Of a stretch of DNA of 64,000 nt, positions 35,270-44,828 are shown piece after piece. Location of the stretch: assembly GCA_947629095.1 (NCBI GenBank), contig CANRCK010000001.1:62001-126000 (forward strand), in the 5' to 3' direction. Every line of letters starts with the position of its first letter. Within the stretch, counting starts at the first letter, position 1. Source of the DNA: an uncultured Clostridia bacterium (GTDB lineage Bacteria > Bacillota > Clostridia > Christensenellales > Borkfalkiaceae). The translations under genes were made by a program, and so were the position numbers. The notes under the pieces are model-generated. The model was not told the origin of the DNA, made no database searches, and saw only the letters and a program-made list of their open reading frames with translations.

Positions 35270-37105
35270 TCAATTATTTTCCTGTTTCTTTTCCTTTGCG
35301 CGGGCTTTAGCGCGAAGCTCGCTGTCGAGAATACGCTTGCGGATACGGATATTTTTGGGGGTTACCTCCAAAAGCTCGTCGTCGCCGATAAATTCAAGGC
35401 ACTCTTCGAGACTCATTTTTTTAGGGGTTACGAGACGAAGAGCGTCGTCGCTTGCCGACGAACGGGTGTTTGTGAGGTGCTTGGTTTTGCAGACATTTAC
35501 ATTGATATCTTCACTCTTGGGGGATTCGCCTATGACCATGCCCTCGTACACGGGAGTGCCCGCGCCGATGAACAGAGCGCCCCTGCCCTGAGCGTTGAAA
35601 AGACCGTAGGTTACCGCTTCGCCCGTTTCGAACGCGACGAGCGAACCGGTGTTGCGGCGGGAAATTTCGCCCTTGTAGGGCTGATATTCGAAAAATACGC
35701 TGTTCATAACGCCCTCGCCCTTGGTGGAAGTTAAAAACTCCGATTTATATCCGAACAGCCCTCTTGCGGGAATTATAAATTCGAGACGGGTGCGGCTGCC
35801 GACCGCGCTCATATGCAGCAACTCGCCCTTGCGGTTGCCCATACTTTGGAATACCGCGCCTGCGCTTTCTTCGGGAACGTCGATGATGAGCCGCTCCATT
35901 GGTTCGTGGCGGACGCCGTCGATATCCTTATAGAGAACTTTGGGCGTGGACACCTGAAATTCATAGCCCTCCCTGCGCATACTTTCAATTAAAATGGAGA
36001 GGTGCATTTCACCCCTGCCGCAAACGCGGTAGCTGTCGGCGCTGCCCGTCTCCTCCACGCGAAGAGAGACGTCCTTTAAAAGTTCGCGGAAAAGCCTGTC
36101 GTGCAGGTGGCGGGTTGTGACAAACTTACCTTCCTTCCCCGCGAATGGCGAATCGTTGACGGAGAACGTCATTTCAACCGTGGGTTCGGTGATTTTTACA
36201 AATTTATGCGGCTCCACGCAGTCGGGCGCACAGACGGTGTCGCCTATATTTATTTTTTCAAGCCCCGAAAAACATACCACGTCCCCCGCCTTTGCCTCGT
36301 CTACGGGAACGCGGTTCAAGCCCTCTATCTGATAAAGATTGACTATTTTACCGGCGTTGCGCTGTTGAATATTATTGTAGTTTGCAACCACGACGGCTTG
36401 TCCCTGCTTTACTACGCCGCGCTCTATTCTGCCTATGCCTATTCTGCCCACGTAGTCGTTATAGTCAATTGACGAACAGAGAAGCTGCGCGGGTCCCTCA
36501 ACATCCGCTTCCATGGGCGGTATATGGGAGAGAATAGTATCGAATAGCGGAGATAAATCCGTGCCCGGGGTGTTTAAATCGAGGGTAGCCGTGCCGTCCC
36601 TGCCCGAGCACCATACGACGGGGCTTGAAAATTGGTCGTCGGAGGCGTTCAAATCGAGCAAAAGCTCTAAAATTTCGTCCTGAACTTCGTTGAGACGGGC
36701 GTCGGGGCGGTCGATTTTGTTGACTACTATTATCAGCCTGTGACCCATTTCAAGCGCCTTTTGTACCACAAAACGGGTCTGCGGCATGGGACCTTCGGCG
36801 GCGTCAACCAAAACAAGAACGCCGTTCACCATCATCATTACGCGCTCCACTTCGCCAGAAAAGTCGGCGTGCCCCGGAGTGTCGATTATGTTTATTTTTA
36901 CTCCCTTGTAGTGTACGGAAGTGTTTTTTGCAAGTATGGTTATGCCGCGCTCGCGCTCTAAATCGTTGCTGTCCATTACCCTTTCTTCCACCGCCTGATT
37001 GTCGCGGAAGGTGTGGCTCTGCTTGAGCATTGCGTCTACGAGGGTGGTTTTGCCGTGGTCTACGTGTGCGATTATCGCTACGTTTCTTAAATCTTCTCTT
37101 AGCAT
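35270..37105 (-). CDS. typA: Ribosome-associated GTPase TypA/BipA
   Basis: 611 residues, usual family length. [16 protein letters not shown] is the P-loop, RGITILAKN the switch region, [15 protein letters not shown] and VNKIDRP the further G motifs. The C-terminal [12 protein letters not shown] and FGYKSEFLT segments are TypA specific. It assists ribosome assembly and stress adaptation. Last gene of the eight-gene operon, 22 bases after gpsA. Confidence 0.96.
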   Translation of the reverse strand: MLREDLRNVAIIAHVDHGKTTLVDAMLKQSHTFRDNQAVEERVMDSNDLERERGITILAKNTSVHYKGVKINIIDTPGHADFSGEVERVMMMVNGVLVLVDAAEGPMPQTRFVVQKALEMGHRLIIVVNKIDRPDARLNEVQDEILELLLDLNASDDQFSSPVVWCSGRDGTATLDLNTPGTDLSPLFDTILSHIPPMEADVEGPAQLLCSSIDYNDYVGRIGIGRIERGVVKQGQAVVVANYNNIQQRNAGKIVNLYQIEGLNRVPVDEAKAGDVVCFSGLEKINIGDTVCAPDCVEPHKFVKITEPTVEMTFSVNDSPFAGKEGKFVTTRHLHDRLFRELLKDVSLRVEETGSADSYRVCGRGEMHLSILIESMRREGYEFQVSTPKVLYKDIDGVRHEPMERLIIDVPEESAGAVFQSMGNRKGELLHMSAVGSRTRLEFIIPARGLFGYKSEFLTSTKGEGVMNSVFFEYQPYKGEISRRNTGSLVAFETGEAVTYGLFNAQGRGALFIGAGTPVYEGMVIGESPKSEDINVNVCKTKHLTNTRSSASDDALRLVTPKKMSLEECLEFIGDDELLEVTPKNIRIRKRILDSELRAKARAKEKKQENN

Positions 37106-37127
37106 ATAAGTCCTTAAATCAAGTATT

Positions 37128-38117
37128 TTAAAATTCGCTCTTTGTGCTGCGCTCGAAGAGCTTCAATATTATTTTCATACAGTTTGCTGCGCCGTCGCCC
37201 GATTCAAAGGCGTGGGATAAAAAACACGCCTCGTACACCGCCTCGGTTATGGGCAGCTCCAAATGATATCTGTCGCCCAGCTCTTTCATCGCCTTTGCCG
37301 TCATTACGCCTTCGGCAAGCTTATCGAATTTTGCGCCGTGCGCCATCATTTCGCCGTATTTTCTGTTGTGCGAATATTCGGAAAAGAGGGTGGTTTCATA
37401 GTCGCCCAAATGGGCAAGCCCGTATGCAGACGTGAAGTCGCCCCCCAAAGCCTTGATAAGCTTGCCTACCTCATAAGCGCCGCGCGCCATTAGGGGTCCC
37501 TTTAAGCTGACATAGCCGCTGCCGTCCAGAACGCCCGCGGCAATGCCCAAAACGTTTTTAGCCGCCGCGCCTATTTCGGTGCCAACGATATCGTTGCCGT
37601 AGTAGAATCTGATGAGATTGGATTTGAAATTATCGGCAATAAAGCGCTTTAAATTGTCGTTATAGGCATCTATGACCATACAGTTGGGTATGCCCTTCGT
37701 AAAAGCCTGAATGTGCCCGGGACCTACCCAAACCGCTATTTTTTGCTTATCTATACCGCTTTCGATTAAAACTTCGGAAAGGCGCTTGCCGGTGGACTCC
37801 TCTATGCCCTTCATACAGAGCACAAAAATTTTATCTTTTACGGAATATTTTGTGACCTTTTGCATAAAGCCGCGAAGTCCCTGCGAAGATATGGAGATTA
37901 TTATTATATCGCTTGCGGTGACGGCGCGCCCCAAATCGCAGGTAAGCTCTATGGATTTGTCGAGCGCAACATACTCGTTTTTGCCCTCTTTTTTGAGGAT
38001 TTCGTAGGAGTAGTCGCCCTCCGGTCCCCACGAGATTACCCTGTTTTTAAGGACGGTTGCCTGATACCACGCTATGAACGAGCCCCAGCGCCCGCATCCC
38101 AAAACGGAAACGTTCAT
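37128..38117 (-). CDS. gpsA: Glycerol-3-phosphate dehydrogenase [NAD(P)+]
   Basis: It reduces dihydroxyacetone phosphate to glycerol 3-phosphate for phospholipid synthesis. The 329 residues start with a nucleotide-binding MNVSVLGCGRWGSFIAWY and contain EIGAAAKNVLGIAAGVLDG with the catalytic lysine, and LKGPLMARGAYEV. Slight deviations such as the missing classic GLAGLGD (here GLAHLGDYETT) suggest a diverged clostridial form. 9 bases after recR. Confidence 0.93.
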   Translation of the reverse strand: MNVSVLGCGRWGSFIAWYQATVLKNRVISWGPEGDYSYEILKKEGKNEYVALDKSIELTCDLGRAVTASDIIIISISSQGLRGFMQKVTKYSVKDKIFVLCMKGIEESTGKRLSEVLIESGIDKQKIAVWVGPGHIQAFTKGIPNCMVIDAYNDNLKRFIADNFKSNLIRFYYGNDIVGTEIGAAAKNVLGIAAGVLDGSGYVSLKGPLMARGAYEVGKLIKALGGDFTSAYGLAHLGDYETTLFSEYSHNRKYGEMMAHGAKFDKLAEGVMTAKAMKELGDRYHLELPITEAVYEACFLSHAFESGDGAANCMKIILKLFERSTKSEF

Positions 38118-38126
38118 TTTCCCTCC

Positions 38127-38717
38127 TTAAATCTGTTTTCTCTCGATAAGCGCGCGGGAGAGAGTTACCTCGTCGGTGTATTCAAGCTCGCCGCCGACGG
38201 GTATGCCGTGGGCAAGACGGGTGACGGTTACGCCGAGGGGCTTTATCAGCCTTGCTATATACATTGCGGTGGCTTCGCCCTCCACGTCGGGATTGGTTGC
38301 CATTATCACTTCGCTTACGCTTTCATCGATGCGCGCCAAAAGTTCCTTTATGCGGATATCGTTGGGACCTACGCCGTCCATGGGGGAAATTACACCGTGC
38401 AAAACGTGATACACGCCCTTGTACTCGTGCAATTTTTCCATTGCGATTACGTCCTTCGGCTCCTTGACGACGCAAATGGTGCTTTTATCGCGCGTGCGGC
38501 AGATATCGCAAACTTCGTTTTCGGTAAAGTTGCCGCAGACCCTGCAATATCTGACGCGCTGCTTGCAGTAAATTATGCTTTCGGCAAATTCCTTGGCTTC
38601 GCCCTCGCTCATTCCTATAATTTTATAGGCGTAGCGCTGGGCTGTTTTTTTGCCGACTCCCGGCAGCTTGGAAAACTGGTTTATAAGTCTGCCTATCGGC
38701 TCTATGAATATATCCAT
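38127..38717 (-). CDS. recR: Recombination mediator RecR
   Basis: 196 residues. N-terminal helix-hairpin-helix [21 protein letters not shown], the four-cysteine zinc finger [16 protein letters not shown], and the TOPRIM part [14 protein letters not shown]. RecR loads RecA with RecF/RecO. The dnaX-ybaB-recR order is widely conserved. Confidence 0.97.
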   Translation of the reverse strand: MDIFIEPIGRLINQFSKLPGVGKKTAQRYAYKIIGMSEGEAKEFAESIIYCKQRVRYCRVCGNFTENEVCDICRTRDKSTICVVKEPKDVIAMEKLHEYKGVYHVLHGVISPMDGVGPNDIRIKELLARIDESVSEVIMATNPDVEGEATAMYIARLIKPLGVTVTRLAHGIPVGGELEYTDEVTLSRALIERKQI

Positions 38718-38731
38718 TGCGCTCCCCCGCT

Positions 38732-39094
38732 TTAACGGAACAAACCGCCGGCTTTTGCAAAAGGTCCCATCTTGGCATCATACTCCGCATCAGCCTTTTT
38801 ATAGCCGTCGAGTATTGCCGCCATTATGAGGTCCTCAAGCATTTCCACGTCGTCGCCGTCGGTGATATCTATCATTTCGGAGAGTTTGCTGCCGAATTCT
38901 ATGCCGTTGATTATTTTTTTGCCGTTCATGTACACGACGACCGTTTCGTCGCCCTCATCGCCGCCGCCGGAAAGCCCCACGACTTCAAGCTCTTCAAGCT
39001 CCTTTTCCGCTTCCTGCATCTGCTCCTGCATCTTTTGGGCTTCGCGAAGCATATTCTGCATGTTGCCCATGCCGCCGCCTTTAAAACCTGCCAT
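38732..39094 (-). CDS. YbaB/EbfC nucleoid-associated protein
   Basis: 120 residues with the typical [29 protein letters not shown] coiled helix, a central [12 protein letters not shown] strand and a long C-terminal helix. It binds DNA as a dimer. Between dnaX and recR, 14 bases from the latter. Confidence 0.95.
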   Translation of the reverse strand: MAGFKGGGMGNMQNMLREAQKMQEQMQEAEKELEELEVVGLSGGGDEGDETVVVYMNGKKIINGIEFGSKLSEMIDITDGDDVEMLEDLIMAAILDGYKKADAEYDAKMGPFAKAGGLFR

Positions 39095-39138
39095 TAACCG
39101 ACTCCTTATATTTTAAGTTTTTTATGTTGAAAATTTTT

Positions 39139-40827
39139 TTATTTTATCGTTATATCCGTGCCGCCGAAATTCTTTTTGAGTTCGCCGAGGGCTTTATCGA
39201 AGTCGCTCTCCCCCTTGGGACGGAAACGTATTTCGTACTCGGTTACGCCGAACTCGGAGACGACGCCGCCTATAAAGCTATAATTATCCGCGCGGTTCAA
39301 AGCCTTGCAAACCGACTCGTTATCGGTAATCATAACGAGCTTGTCGCCCTCAAATTGGGTAATCAAGTCCATGCACAGTGTAAAAAGCACGGCGTTTTTG
39401 TGGGTGGTCCTCAAGCTCTTTAAAATTTTTGCAAAAATAGTGCGCTTGTCGTTTTCCGTCAGCGAGCCTCCCGGGGGCGCGGCGGGCGCTTCATCCCACA
39501 GCGCGGGCTGGACTGGTGCGGAAGCTTTTGAATCTGCGGGCGCCGCGGGTTCAGCCAAATCGAACGGCGGAATGTCCTCGTCCTCGCACAGCCCGCCCGT
39601 GGTTGCGGTTTGCGGTTGCGCGGGCGGCGCAGCCGTAGCCTGCGCGGAAACGGGAGACGGCGCGGGCAGCGATTTTAAATTTTCAAGCTTTTTTTCGAGA
39701 GCGTTGATTTTGCCTATGAGCGCGTCGATATTGTAATCCTGTTCCGGAAGGGAACATTTCAGAACAGCCGTTTCCAAGGTTATTCTGCCGCTTGTGGAAT
39801 ACTTTAAATCCGTTTCGGCTTTGGCTAAAATTTCGGTGACGCGCAAAAGCTTGTGACCGTCGCAAAGTTTTGCTACGTCTTGGATGACGTCGTAAGCCTC
39901 ATCCGGCAAATTTATTATTTCCCTTGCGGTGCGGCAGACCTTGACTATGGCTAAATTATTGAGGAAAGTGAGCAAATCTTTGACGAGCACGCCTACGCTC
40001 TTGCCGGTTGAAAGTATATTTTCAACCGCTGTAAGGGCGTTTTGGCTGTCCTCCGACAAGATATAGCGACAAATTTCAGCTATTTTTATAAAATCTGCCG
40101 ACCCCAAAACGGCGGAAACGTCGTTATAAGTGAGCTTGCCCGTGGAATAGGAAGCGCACATATCGGCTATGGATAAGCTGTCGCGCGCGCTGCCTGCCCC
40201 AGCCCTTGCTATGGCGGAGACCGCCTCGTTTTCAAATTCTTTGCCCGTCTTTGTGAGTACGTTTTTTATGAGTTCTTCGAGGTCCTTTTGGGGAATCAAT
40301 TTAAAATCGAACCGCATACACCGCGAGAGAATGGTTGCGGGTATCTTTTGTGGCTCGGTTGTGGCAAGAATGAATACCGCGTGGCGGGGAGGCTCCTCCA
40401 ACGTTTTTAAAACGGCGTTGAACGCCGACTGCGTGAGCATGTGGACTTCGTCTATAATGTATACTTTATATTTGCCTGCCACGGGGGGATACTGAACTTT
40501 TTCGCGGAGGTCGCGCATTTCGTCCACGCCGTTATTGGAAGCCGCGTCGATTTCGGAAATATCCAGGCTGCCGCTGCCCGAAAGCGCTTTGCACGTGGGA
40601 CATTTGCCGCACGGGGAGCCGTTTACGGGACTTTCGCAATTGATTGCCCGCGCAAAAATTTTGGCAAGGGTGGTTTTACCCGTGCCGCGCGGTCCGCAAA
40701 AGAGATATGCGTGACCCACTTTGCCGCTTTCGATCTGGTTTTTGAGAATGCGGACTACGTGCTCCTGCCGTACGACGGTATCGAACGACGTTGGACGGAA
40801 TGTTCTGTAAAAAGCAAGATATGCCAT
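39139..40827 (-). CDS. dnaX: DNA polymerase III subunits gamma/tau
   Basis: The clamp-loader ATPase, 562 residues. Walker A CGPRGTGKTTLAK, four-cysteine zinc site CGKCPTC region, DEVHMLTQSAFNAVLKTLEEPP and the SRC motif in TILSRCMRFDF are all present. A Pro/Ala-rich linker (about 400-470) leads to the tau C-terminal domain. It begins on the base after the sigH stop. Confidence 0.97.
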   Translation of the reverse strand: MAYLAFYRTFRPTSFDTVVRQEHVVRILKNQIESGKVGHAYLFCGPRGTGKTTLAKIFARAINCESPVNGSPCGKCPTCKALSGSGSLDISEIDAASNNGVDEMRDLREKVQYPPVAGKYKVYIIDEVHMLTQSAFNAVLKTLEEPPRHAVFILATTEPQKIPATILSRCMRFDFKLIPQKDLEELIKNVLTKTGKEFENEAVSAIARAGAGSARDSLSIADMCASYSTGKLTYNDVSAVLGSADFIKIAEICRYILSEDSQNALTAVENILSTGKSVGVLVKDLLTFLNNLAIVKVCRTAREIINLPDEAYDVIQDVAKLCDGHKLLRVTEILAKAETDLKYSTSGRITLETAVLKCSLPEQDYNIDALIGKINALEKKLENLKSLPAPSPVSAQATAAPPAQPQTATTGGLCEDEDIPPFDLAEPAAPADSKASAPVQPALWDEAPAAPPGGSLTENDKRTIFAKILKSLRTTHKNAVLFTLCMDLITQFEGDKLVMITDNESVCKALNRADNYSFIGGVVSEFGVTEYEIRFRPKGESDFDKALGELKKNFGGTDITIK

Positions 40828-41388
40828 TTATTTCTGCTCCGTGTAGTAGGATTTTTGTAGCTTGTTTTTGGAACGCGTTAAAGCGTTATCCACGCTTTTG
40901 GGCGTTTTTTGGAGGGCGCGGGCTATTTCTGCGCAGGTGAGCCCGTCAAGATACATTACAGTAACTTTAAACTCGAACGCGGACAGAATGCCCGATATCT
41001 TCCGCAAAAATTCCCCCCTCTGTTCGCGGCGGATGAGTTCGTCCTCCGGGTCGGAGAGAGAGCGGATGTCGGATATTTCGACTATCGGCACAAAATTGTT
41101 GAGAGCCGAATATTTTGCCCCGCAGCTCTTTTTTACGGCGTCGATTACGGCGTTGCGGATACACCTGTACGCATAAGTGGAAAACGAGACGCCGCCAGAC
41201 GGGTCGTAGCCGCCGATTGCCGAATACAGCCCAACCATTCCCTCCTGAAACAAATCCTCGTCGGTGCCGCCGCTTATAAAAAAGCCTGCGGAGATTGCCT
41301 TTGCAAGGGGGGAATATTTATTCAGAATTTCGCTTTGGGCGGCTTTGTTGCCGCCGCGGGCGGAAAGTATGAGTTCTTCGTCCTTCAT
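40828..41388 (-). CDS. sigH: RNA polymerase sigma factor, SigH-like
   Basis: 186 residues from the ATG at 41388 (MKDEELILSARGGNKAAQ), which overlaps the rlmB stop as ATGA; the track's 41487 would extend into rlmB. Region 2 is LAKAISAGFFISGGTDEDLFQEGMVGLYSAI with the core-binding and -10 segments, and region 4 is LDGLTCAEIARALQKTPKSVDNALTRSKNKL. The gene neighbourhood mrnC-rlmB-sigH matches Bacillus, where SigH directs the onset of sporulation including spoIIA. The unusual feature is direct coupling to dnaX. Confidence 0.88.
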   Translation of the reverse strand: MKDEELILSARGGNKAAQSEILNKYSPLAKAISAGFFISGGTDEDLFQEGMVGLYSAIGGYDPSGGVSFSTYAYRCIRNAVIDAVKKSCGAKYSALNNFVPIVEISDIRSLSDPEDELIRREQRGEFLRKISGILSAFEFKVTVMYLDGLTCAEIARALQKTPKSVDNALTRSKNKLQKSYYTEQK

Positions 41389-42092
41389 CTTCTTCTTAAA
41401 ACTTCGTATGCGGCAATACCGAGCGCAACCGACGCGTTGAGAGAATTTACCTTGCCCTTTAAGGGAAGGGACAGTGTGAAATCGCATTTTTCACGGGTGA
41501 GCCGCTTTACGCCGCTGTCCTCACCGCCCACGACGAGGGCAATGTTGCCCGATAAATCGGCTTGGTATATATTTTGACCGTCGGCTTCGAGAGCGTAGAT
41601 CCAATAGCCTGCGTCCTTTAAAAGGTCTATGGCGCGGTTTACGGATGAAACCTTTGCAACCCTTACGTGGTTTGCGGCGCCGGCTGAAATGCGGACGACC
41701 GCCCCGGTAACGTTTGCGGAATTATTTGACGGAATTATTACGCCGTTTGCGCCGACGCACTCCGCCACCCTTATTATGGAACCAAGATTGTGAACGTCCT
41801 CTATGCCATCGCAAAGGATCACAAGCCCGTTTGGGGTTGAGGAAGAGATTATATCGGCTACCGAAGAATATTCATAGTCGGCGGCAAAGGCGATTACGCC
41901 CTGGTGTCTGCCCTCAACGCTCTCCTTATCGAGCACTCTTTTATCCACAAACTGAACGCGCACGCCGTTTTTGCGGGCTTCGGCAAAAATTCTGCCCAAC
42001 GAGCCTTGCGCGCCCTTTTCCATCAATATTTTATCTATATTTTTATCCGTTTTGAGAAGTTCCAAAACGGCGTTTCTGCCCTCTGTTTTCAT
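41385..42092 (-). CDS. rlmB: 23S rRNA (guanosine-2'-O-) methyltransferase RlmB-like (SpoU family)
   Basis: 235 residues. An N-terminal substrate-binding domain (KTEGRNAVLELLKTDKNIDKI) is followed by the SPOUT fold with DGIEDVHNLGSIIRVAECVGANGVI, LVVGGEDSGVKRLTRE and SLPLKGKVNSLNASVALGIA, the three SpoU knot motifs. It starts directly after mrnC with no gap. Confidence 0.94.
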   Translation of the reverse strand: MKTEGRNAVLELLKTDKNIDKILMEKGAQGSLGRIFAEARKNGVRVQFVDKRVLDKESVEGRHQGVIAFAADYEYSSVADIISSSTPNGLVILCDGIEDVHNLGSIIRVAECVGANGVIIPSNNSANVTGAVVRISAGAANHVRVAKVSSVNRAIDLLKDAGYWIYALEADGQNIYQADLSGNIALVVGGEDSGVKRLTREKCDFTLSLPLKGKVNSLNASVALGIAAYEVLRRR

Positions 42093-42482
42093 TCAGTCTC
42101 CGTTGAGAAGATACATAAGCCGTTCGCTTTGACCCGTTAAATACAGCCAGCCTATAACTGCTTCCAACCCCGTGGAATTGTTGTATTCAGCCAAATCGGC
42201 GTTTTTGCTGTGCGACGGCTTTTTGGCGTTTCTGCCGCGTTTGAATATTTCCTCCTCGTGCGGGGTGAACTTCCCCGAGAGGTTTTTTAAAAGCCCGTTC
42301 TGACCGTGCGCCGAAACTTCGGCAACGGTGAGCTTTTGAAGCTTGCCCGTGGGATAGTCCGCACGAAGCGCGAGCTTTTGGCGAACATAGAGCGAATATA
42401 CCGCGTCTCCTACAAAGGCGAGAGTTACGGCGTTTAAGTTGTCCGCTTTATCCAAAGGCAGCGGTTCGAAAAATTCAACCAT
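42093..42482 (-). CDS. mrnC: Mini-ribonuclease 3
   Basis: 129 residues from the ATG at 42482 (MVEFFEPLPLDKADNLNAVTLAFVGDAVYSLYVR). It has only the RNase III catalytic domain, with FVGDAVYS and the C-terminal STGLEAVIGWLYLTG glutamate motif, and lacks the double-stranded RNA-binding domain. MrnC matures 23S rRNA ends. First gene of the operon and preceded by a good promoter. Confidence 0.94.
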   Translation of the reverse strand: MVEFFEPLPLDKADNLNAVTLAFVGDAVYSLYVRQKLALRADYPTGKLQKLTVAEVSAHGQNGLLKNLSGKFTPHEEEIFKRGRNAKKPSHSKNADLAEYNNSTGLEAVIGWLYLTGQSERLMYLLNGD

Positions 42483-42495
42483 ATCTTTACGGTTA

Positions 42496-42524
42496 ATTAT
42501 ACAACATTGTAATAAAAAAAGCAA
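42496..42524 (-). promoter_or_regulatory. Predicted promoter of the mrnC-rlmB-sigH-dnaX operon
   Basis: Minus strand TTGCTT, 17 bases, TATAAT, ending 14 bases before the mrnC ATG. cwlD diverges from the same 61-base spacer. Confidence 0.75.
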
Positions 42525-42543
42525 TTATTCCATAGTATATGGC

Positions 42544-43236
42544 GTGAAATTAATAGTATTTAAAAAGAGTGTTCTGATTACCGTAATCGCCATAATTTTT
42601 GCCGGAATAGCGCTGGGGCTGTGCGCAGGGGCGCTGGCTGCCTCCGCTTCCGCCGGACAGACCGGGAGAACCGTGGTGATCGACGCGGGGCACGGAGGCG
42701 TGGATGCCGGAGTTTTGGGTGCGGAAAGCGGAATTAAGGAGAGCGATATAAATCTTGCAATAGCAAAACAGCTTAAAGGATATTTTGCCGAGGCGGGATT
42801 TAAGGTGATTATGACGAGAACGGCTAACGGCGGGCTGTACGGGCTACCGACTAACGGATTTAAGATGCGGGATATGAAAAAACGAAAGGAAATTATTGAA
42901 AAGAGCGGCGCGGATATGGTAATTTCCGTGCACCAGAACTCCTGCCCGTTAAAAAGCCGCAGGGGCGGTCAGACGTTTTATAACCCGGAGAGCGAAACGG
43001 GGAAAATTTTGGCGGAGTGCATACAGGATTCCTTAAATTCCATGGAGGAATGCGTTAAAAAGAGCGAGCCGCTTGCGGGGGATTATTATATGCTCAGATG
43101 CACCGAAAATCCCTCCGTTATTGTGGAGTGCGGGTTTTTGACGAACAGCGAGGACGAAGAGCTTTTGTCCTCTTCGGACTACCAAAAACGCGTTGCGTAT
43201 GCTATTTTTAAGGGCGCGGTGAGCTTTTACGGATAA
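42544..43236 (+). CDS. cwlD: N-acetylmuramoyl-L-alanine amidase CwlD-like
   Basis: About 230 residues from a GTG at 42544 (reads MKLIVFKKSVLITV); the track's start lies inside the divergent mrnC. One signal-anchor span, then an Amidase_3 domain with all zinc and catalytic residues: VIDAGHGGVDAGV (His), ESDINLAIAKQLK (Glu), VISVHQNS (His) and VIVECGFLTN (Glu). CwlD starts muramic-lactam formation in spore cortex; the short single-domain form fits. No Shine-Dalgarno is visible before the GTG. Confidence 0.87.
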   Translation: MKLIVFKKSVLITVIAIIFAGIALGLCAGALAASASAGQTGRTVVIDAGHGGVDAGVLGAESGIKESDINLAIAKQLKGYFAEAGFKVIMTRTANGGLYGLPTNGFKMRDMKKRKEIIEKSGADMVISVHQNSCPLKSRRGGQTFYNPESETGKILAECIQDSLNSMEECVKKSEPLAGDYYMLRCTENPSVIVECGFLTNSEDEELLSSSDYQKRVAYAIFKGAVSFYG

Positions 43237-43258
43237 AAAAACAAATATTAAAAAACCT

Positions 43259-43290
43259 GCGGCGGCGCGTTCTGCAAAACGCGCCGCCGC
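43259..43290. terminator. Strong terminator between cwlD and the FNT gene
   Basis: GCGGCGGCGCGTT / AACGCGCCGCCGC, a 13-bp GC-rich stem between convergent genes; AT-rich flanks on both sides. Confidence 0.8.
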
Positions 43291-43309
43291 TATACTTTAT
43301 TTCAACAAA

Positions 43310-44008
43310 TTATGAATCGCTTCCGTTGGGGGCTTCCGCCTCGTTTTTATCTTCCTCCTTTTTTTGAACGGGACGGACGAGCTGGAGAACGGGAATCAAA
43401 AGCCCGCCTATGGAGTTGCCGAGGATTATCATTACGAGATAGCCGAAAGCATTCCAAGAAACGGAGTTTGCCGTGGCAAAGTAGAAAATATCGGCGATGG
43501 AGTGCTCATAACCGCTTAAAATAAATGAGGGAATACAGAGAATTATGCCGAGCGAAGTTTTGTTGTTGCGGTAGATATCAACCGAAAGATATACGAGAAT
43601 CCCGCACAGTATTGCCCGCAACAGCCCAAAGCCGTAGCCCTGCGTGAGCTTGGAAGCGCAGAGACCGGCTGCCGTCTCCCCGAGATTTGGAAATACGAAG
43701 CCTATCAGATATCCGAAAGCGACGGTGCCTATTGCATTGCCGAGCAAACATAAAAGAAGAACGGATACGTCCTCTTTGGAATGTTTTTCGGGGAGAAGCC
43801 CTATTTTGCCCGTGTACAGCGAATAGCCGCGCATACAGATGCAGACGAGGGCGAGCGTGAAAAACAGCGCTCCCGCAACGCGCATAAAGGCAGCCTGCGG
43901 GTCAAAGCCTATGCAGGCAAGAAAAACCGCCCCGCCGAGAGATATGAGCATACCTGCAAGTATGCCGTCTATAATTTTTTTGCAAACCGAAAGAACGTTG
44001 TTTTTCAT
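43310..44008 (-). CDS. Formate/nitrite transporter family channel
   Basis: 232 residues with six or seven spans. FNT hallmarks: N-terminal KKIIDGILAGMLISLGGAVFL, CLLGNAIGTVAFGYL, FILSGYEHSIADIFYF (the omega-loop histidine region) and LGNSIGGLLIPVL. Family members let formate, nitrite or hydrosulfide cross the membrane. The C-terminal tail is charged and short. Its own promoter lies at 44037-44065. Confidence 0.9.
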   Translation of the reverse strand: MKNNVLSVCKKIIDGILAGMLISLGGAVFLACIGFDPQAAFMRVAGALFFTLALVCICMRGYSLYTGKIGLLPEKHSKEDVSVLLLCLLGNAIGTVAFGYLIGFVFPNLGETAAGLCASKLTQGYGFGLLRAILCGILVYLSVDIYRNNKTSLGIILCIPSFILSGYEHSIADIFYFATANSVSWNAFGYLVMIILGNSIGGLLIPVLQLVRPVQKKEEDKNEAEAPNGSDS

Positions 44009-44036
44009 TGCCGCCTCCTCTTCCGTGAATATAATA

Positions 44037-44065
44037 ATTATATCACCCGGAAGCGGCTAAGTCAA
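44037..44065 (-). promoter_or_regulatory. Predicted promoter of the FNT gene
   Basis: Minus strand TTGACT, 17 bases, TATAAT; close to consensus, within the 67 bases between the PAQR stop and the FNT start. Confidence 0.75.
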
Positions 44066-44075
44066 AGAAAAGGGG

Positions 44076-44768
44076 TCATATAATCATAATAAGTATCGAG
44101 GCAAATTGCAAAGCCGTGCCGGCAAGGTCGAAAAGATGCCATATGGAGTGAAAATATTTGACTTTTTTGCCGAAGGCGTAGAAGATTATGCCCGAAGTGT
44201 ACGCCGCGCCGCCGGCAAGCAACAGCCAAAAGCTCACCGCGGACAAGTTTGCATACAGGGGGACGAACGCAACCAAAATGAGCCAGCCCATCACGAAATA
44301 GCACGCCATAGAAAGCCCCTTTATAACCTTGTTGTTCATTGCGATGGCGTTGCCCGTAATTCCCAATACCGCCATTGTCCACTCGGCGATGAGTATGGGA
44401 TAACAAAACGCCGTCCCGCCGAGAGCTATGAGGCAAAAGGGCGTGTAGGTGCCGGCTATCAAAAGAAAGATTGTGCAGTGGTCGAATACCCTGAACACAG
44501 CCTTTGCCCTGCCGTTCGGAAGAAAATGATAGAGTGCGCTCATAGTATATAATATAATGATGCTTATGCCGAACACCGAAACGGCTGCCATTTTTACACC
44601 GTAGGGGAAGGCGAATATCAGCCCCACCACCAGCGCTGTAAGCCCGAACGCGCCGCCCACTATGTGCGACACTGCGTTGAATATCTCCTCGCCCTTAGAG
44701 TAAAAGACGGGGAACCTGTAAGTTTTCCCTCTTGAATTTGTTACCGCGATTGCAGATACCTGTTTCAT
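44076..44768 (-). CDS. trhA: Hemolysin III / PAQR family membrane protein
   Basis: 230 residues with seven predicted spans. EEIFNAVSHIVGGAFGLTALVVGLI, SALYHFLPNGRAKAVFRVFDHCTIFLLIAGTYTPF and YFHSIWHLFDLAGTALQF hold the conserved His, Asp and Ser residues of the YqfA/TrhA branch, which maintains membrane fluidity in E. coli. GAGGTGACAAT precedes the ATG and a TATAAT lies close upstream. A set of hairpins (44829-44945) separates it from clpC. Confidence 0.88.
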   Translation of the reverse strand: MKQVSAIAVTNSRGKTYRFPVFYSKGEEIFNAVSHIVGGAFGLTALVVGLIFAFPYGVKMAAVSVFGISIIILYTMSALYHFLPNGRAKAVFRVFDHCTIFLLIAGTYTPFCLIALGGTAFCYPILIAEWTMAVLGITGNAIAMNNKVIKGLSMACYFVMGWLILVAFVPLYANLSAVSFWLLLAGGAAYTSGIIFYAFGKKVKYFHSIWHLFDLAGTALQFASILIMII

Positions 44769-44828
44769 ATTGTCACCTCGCTTATAATTATAGTGCGTTG
44801 AGGCAAAAAATAAACCTACTTCTGCGCA

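Noticed and set aside
37860-38735. 291-residue plus-strand ORF
   Set aside because: Antisense shadow of gpsA and recR, both of which have complete family motifs.
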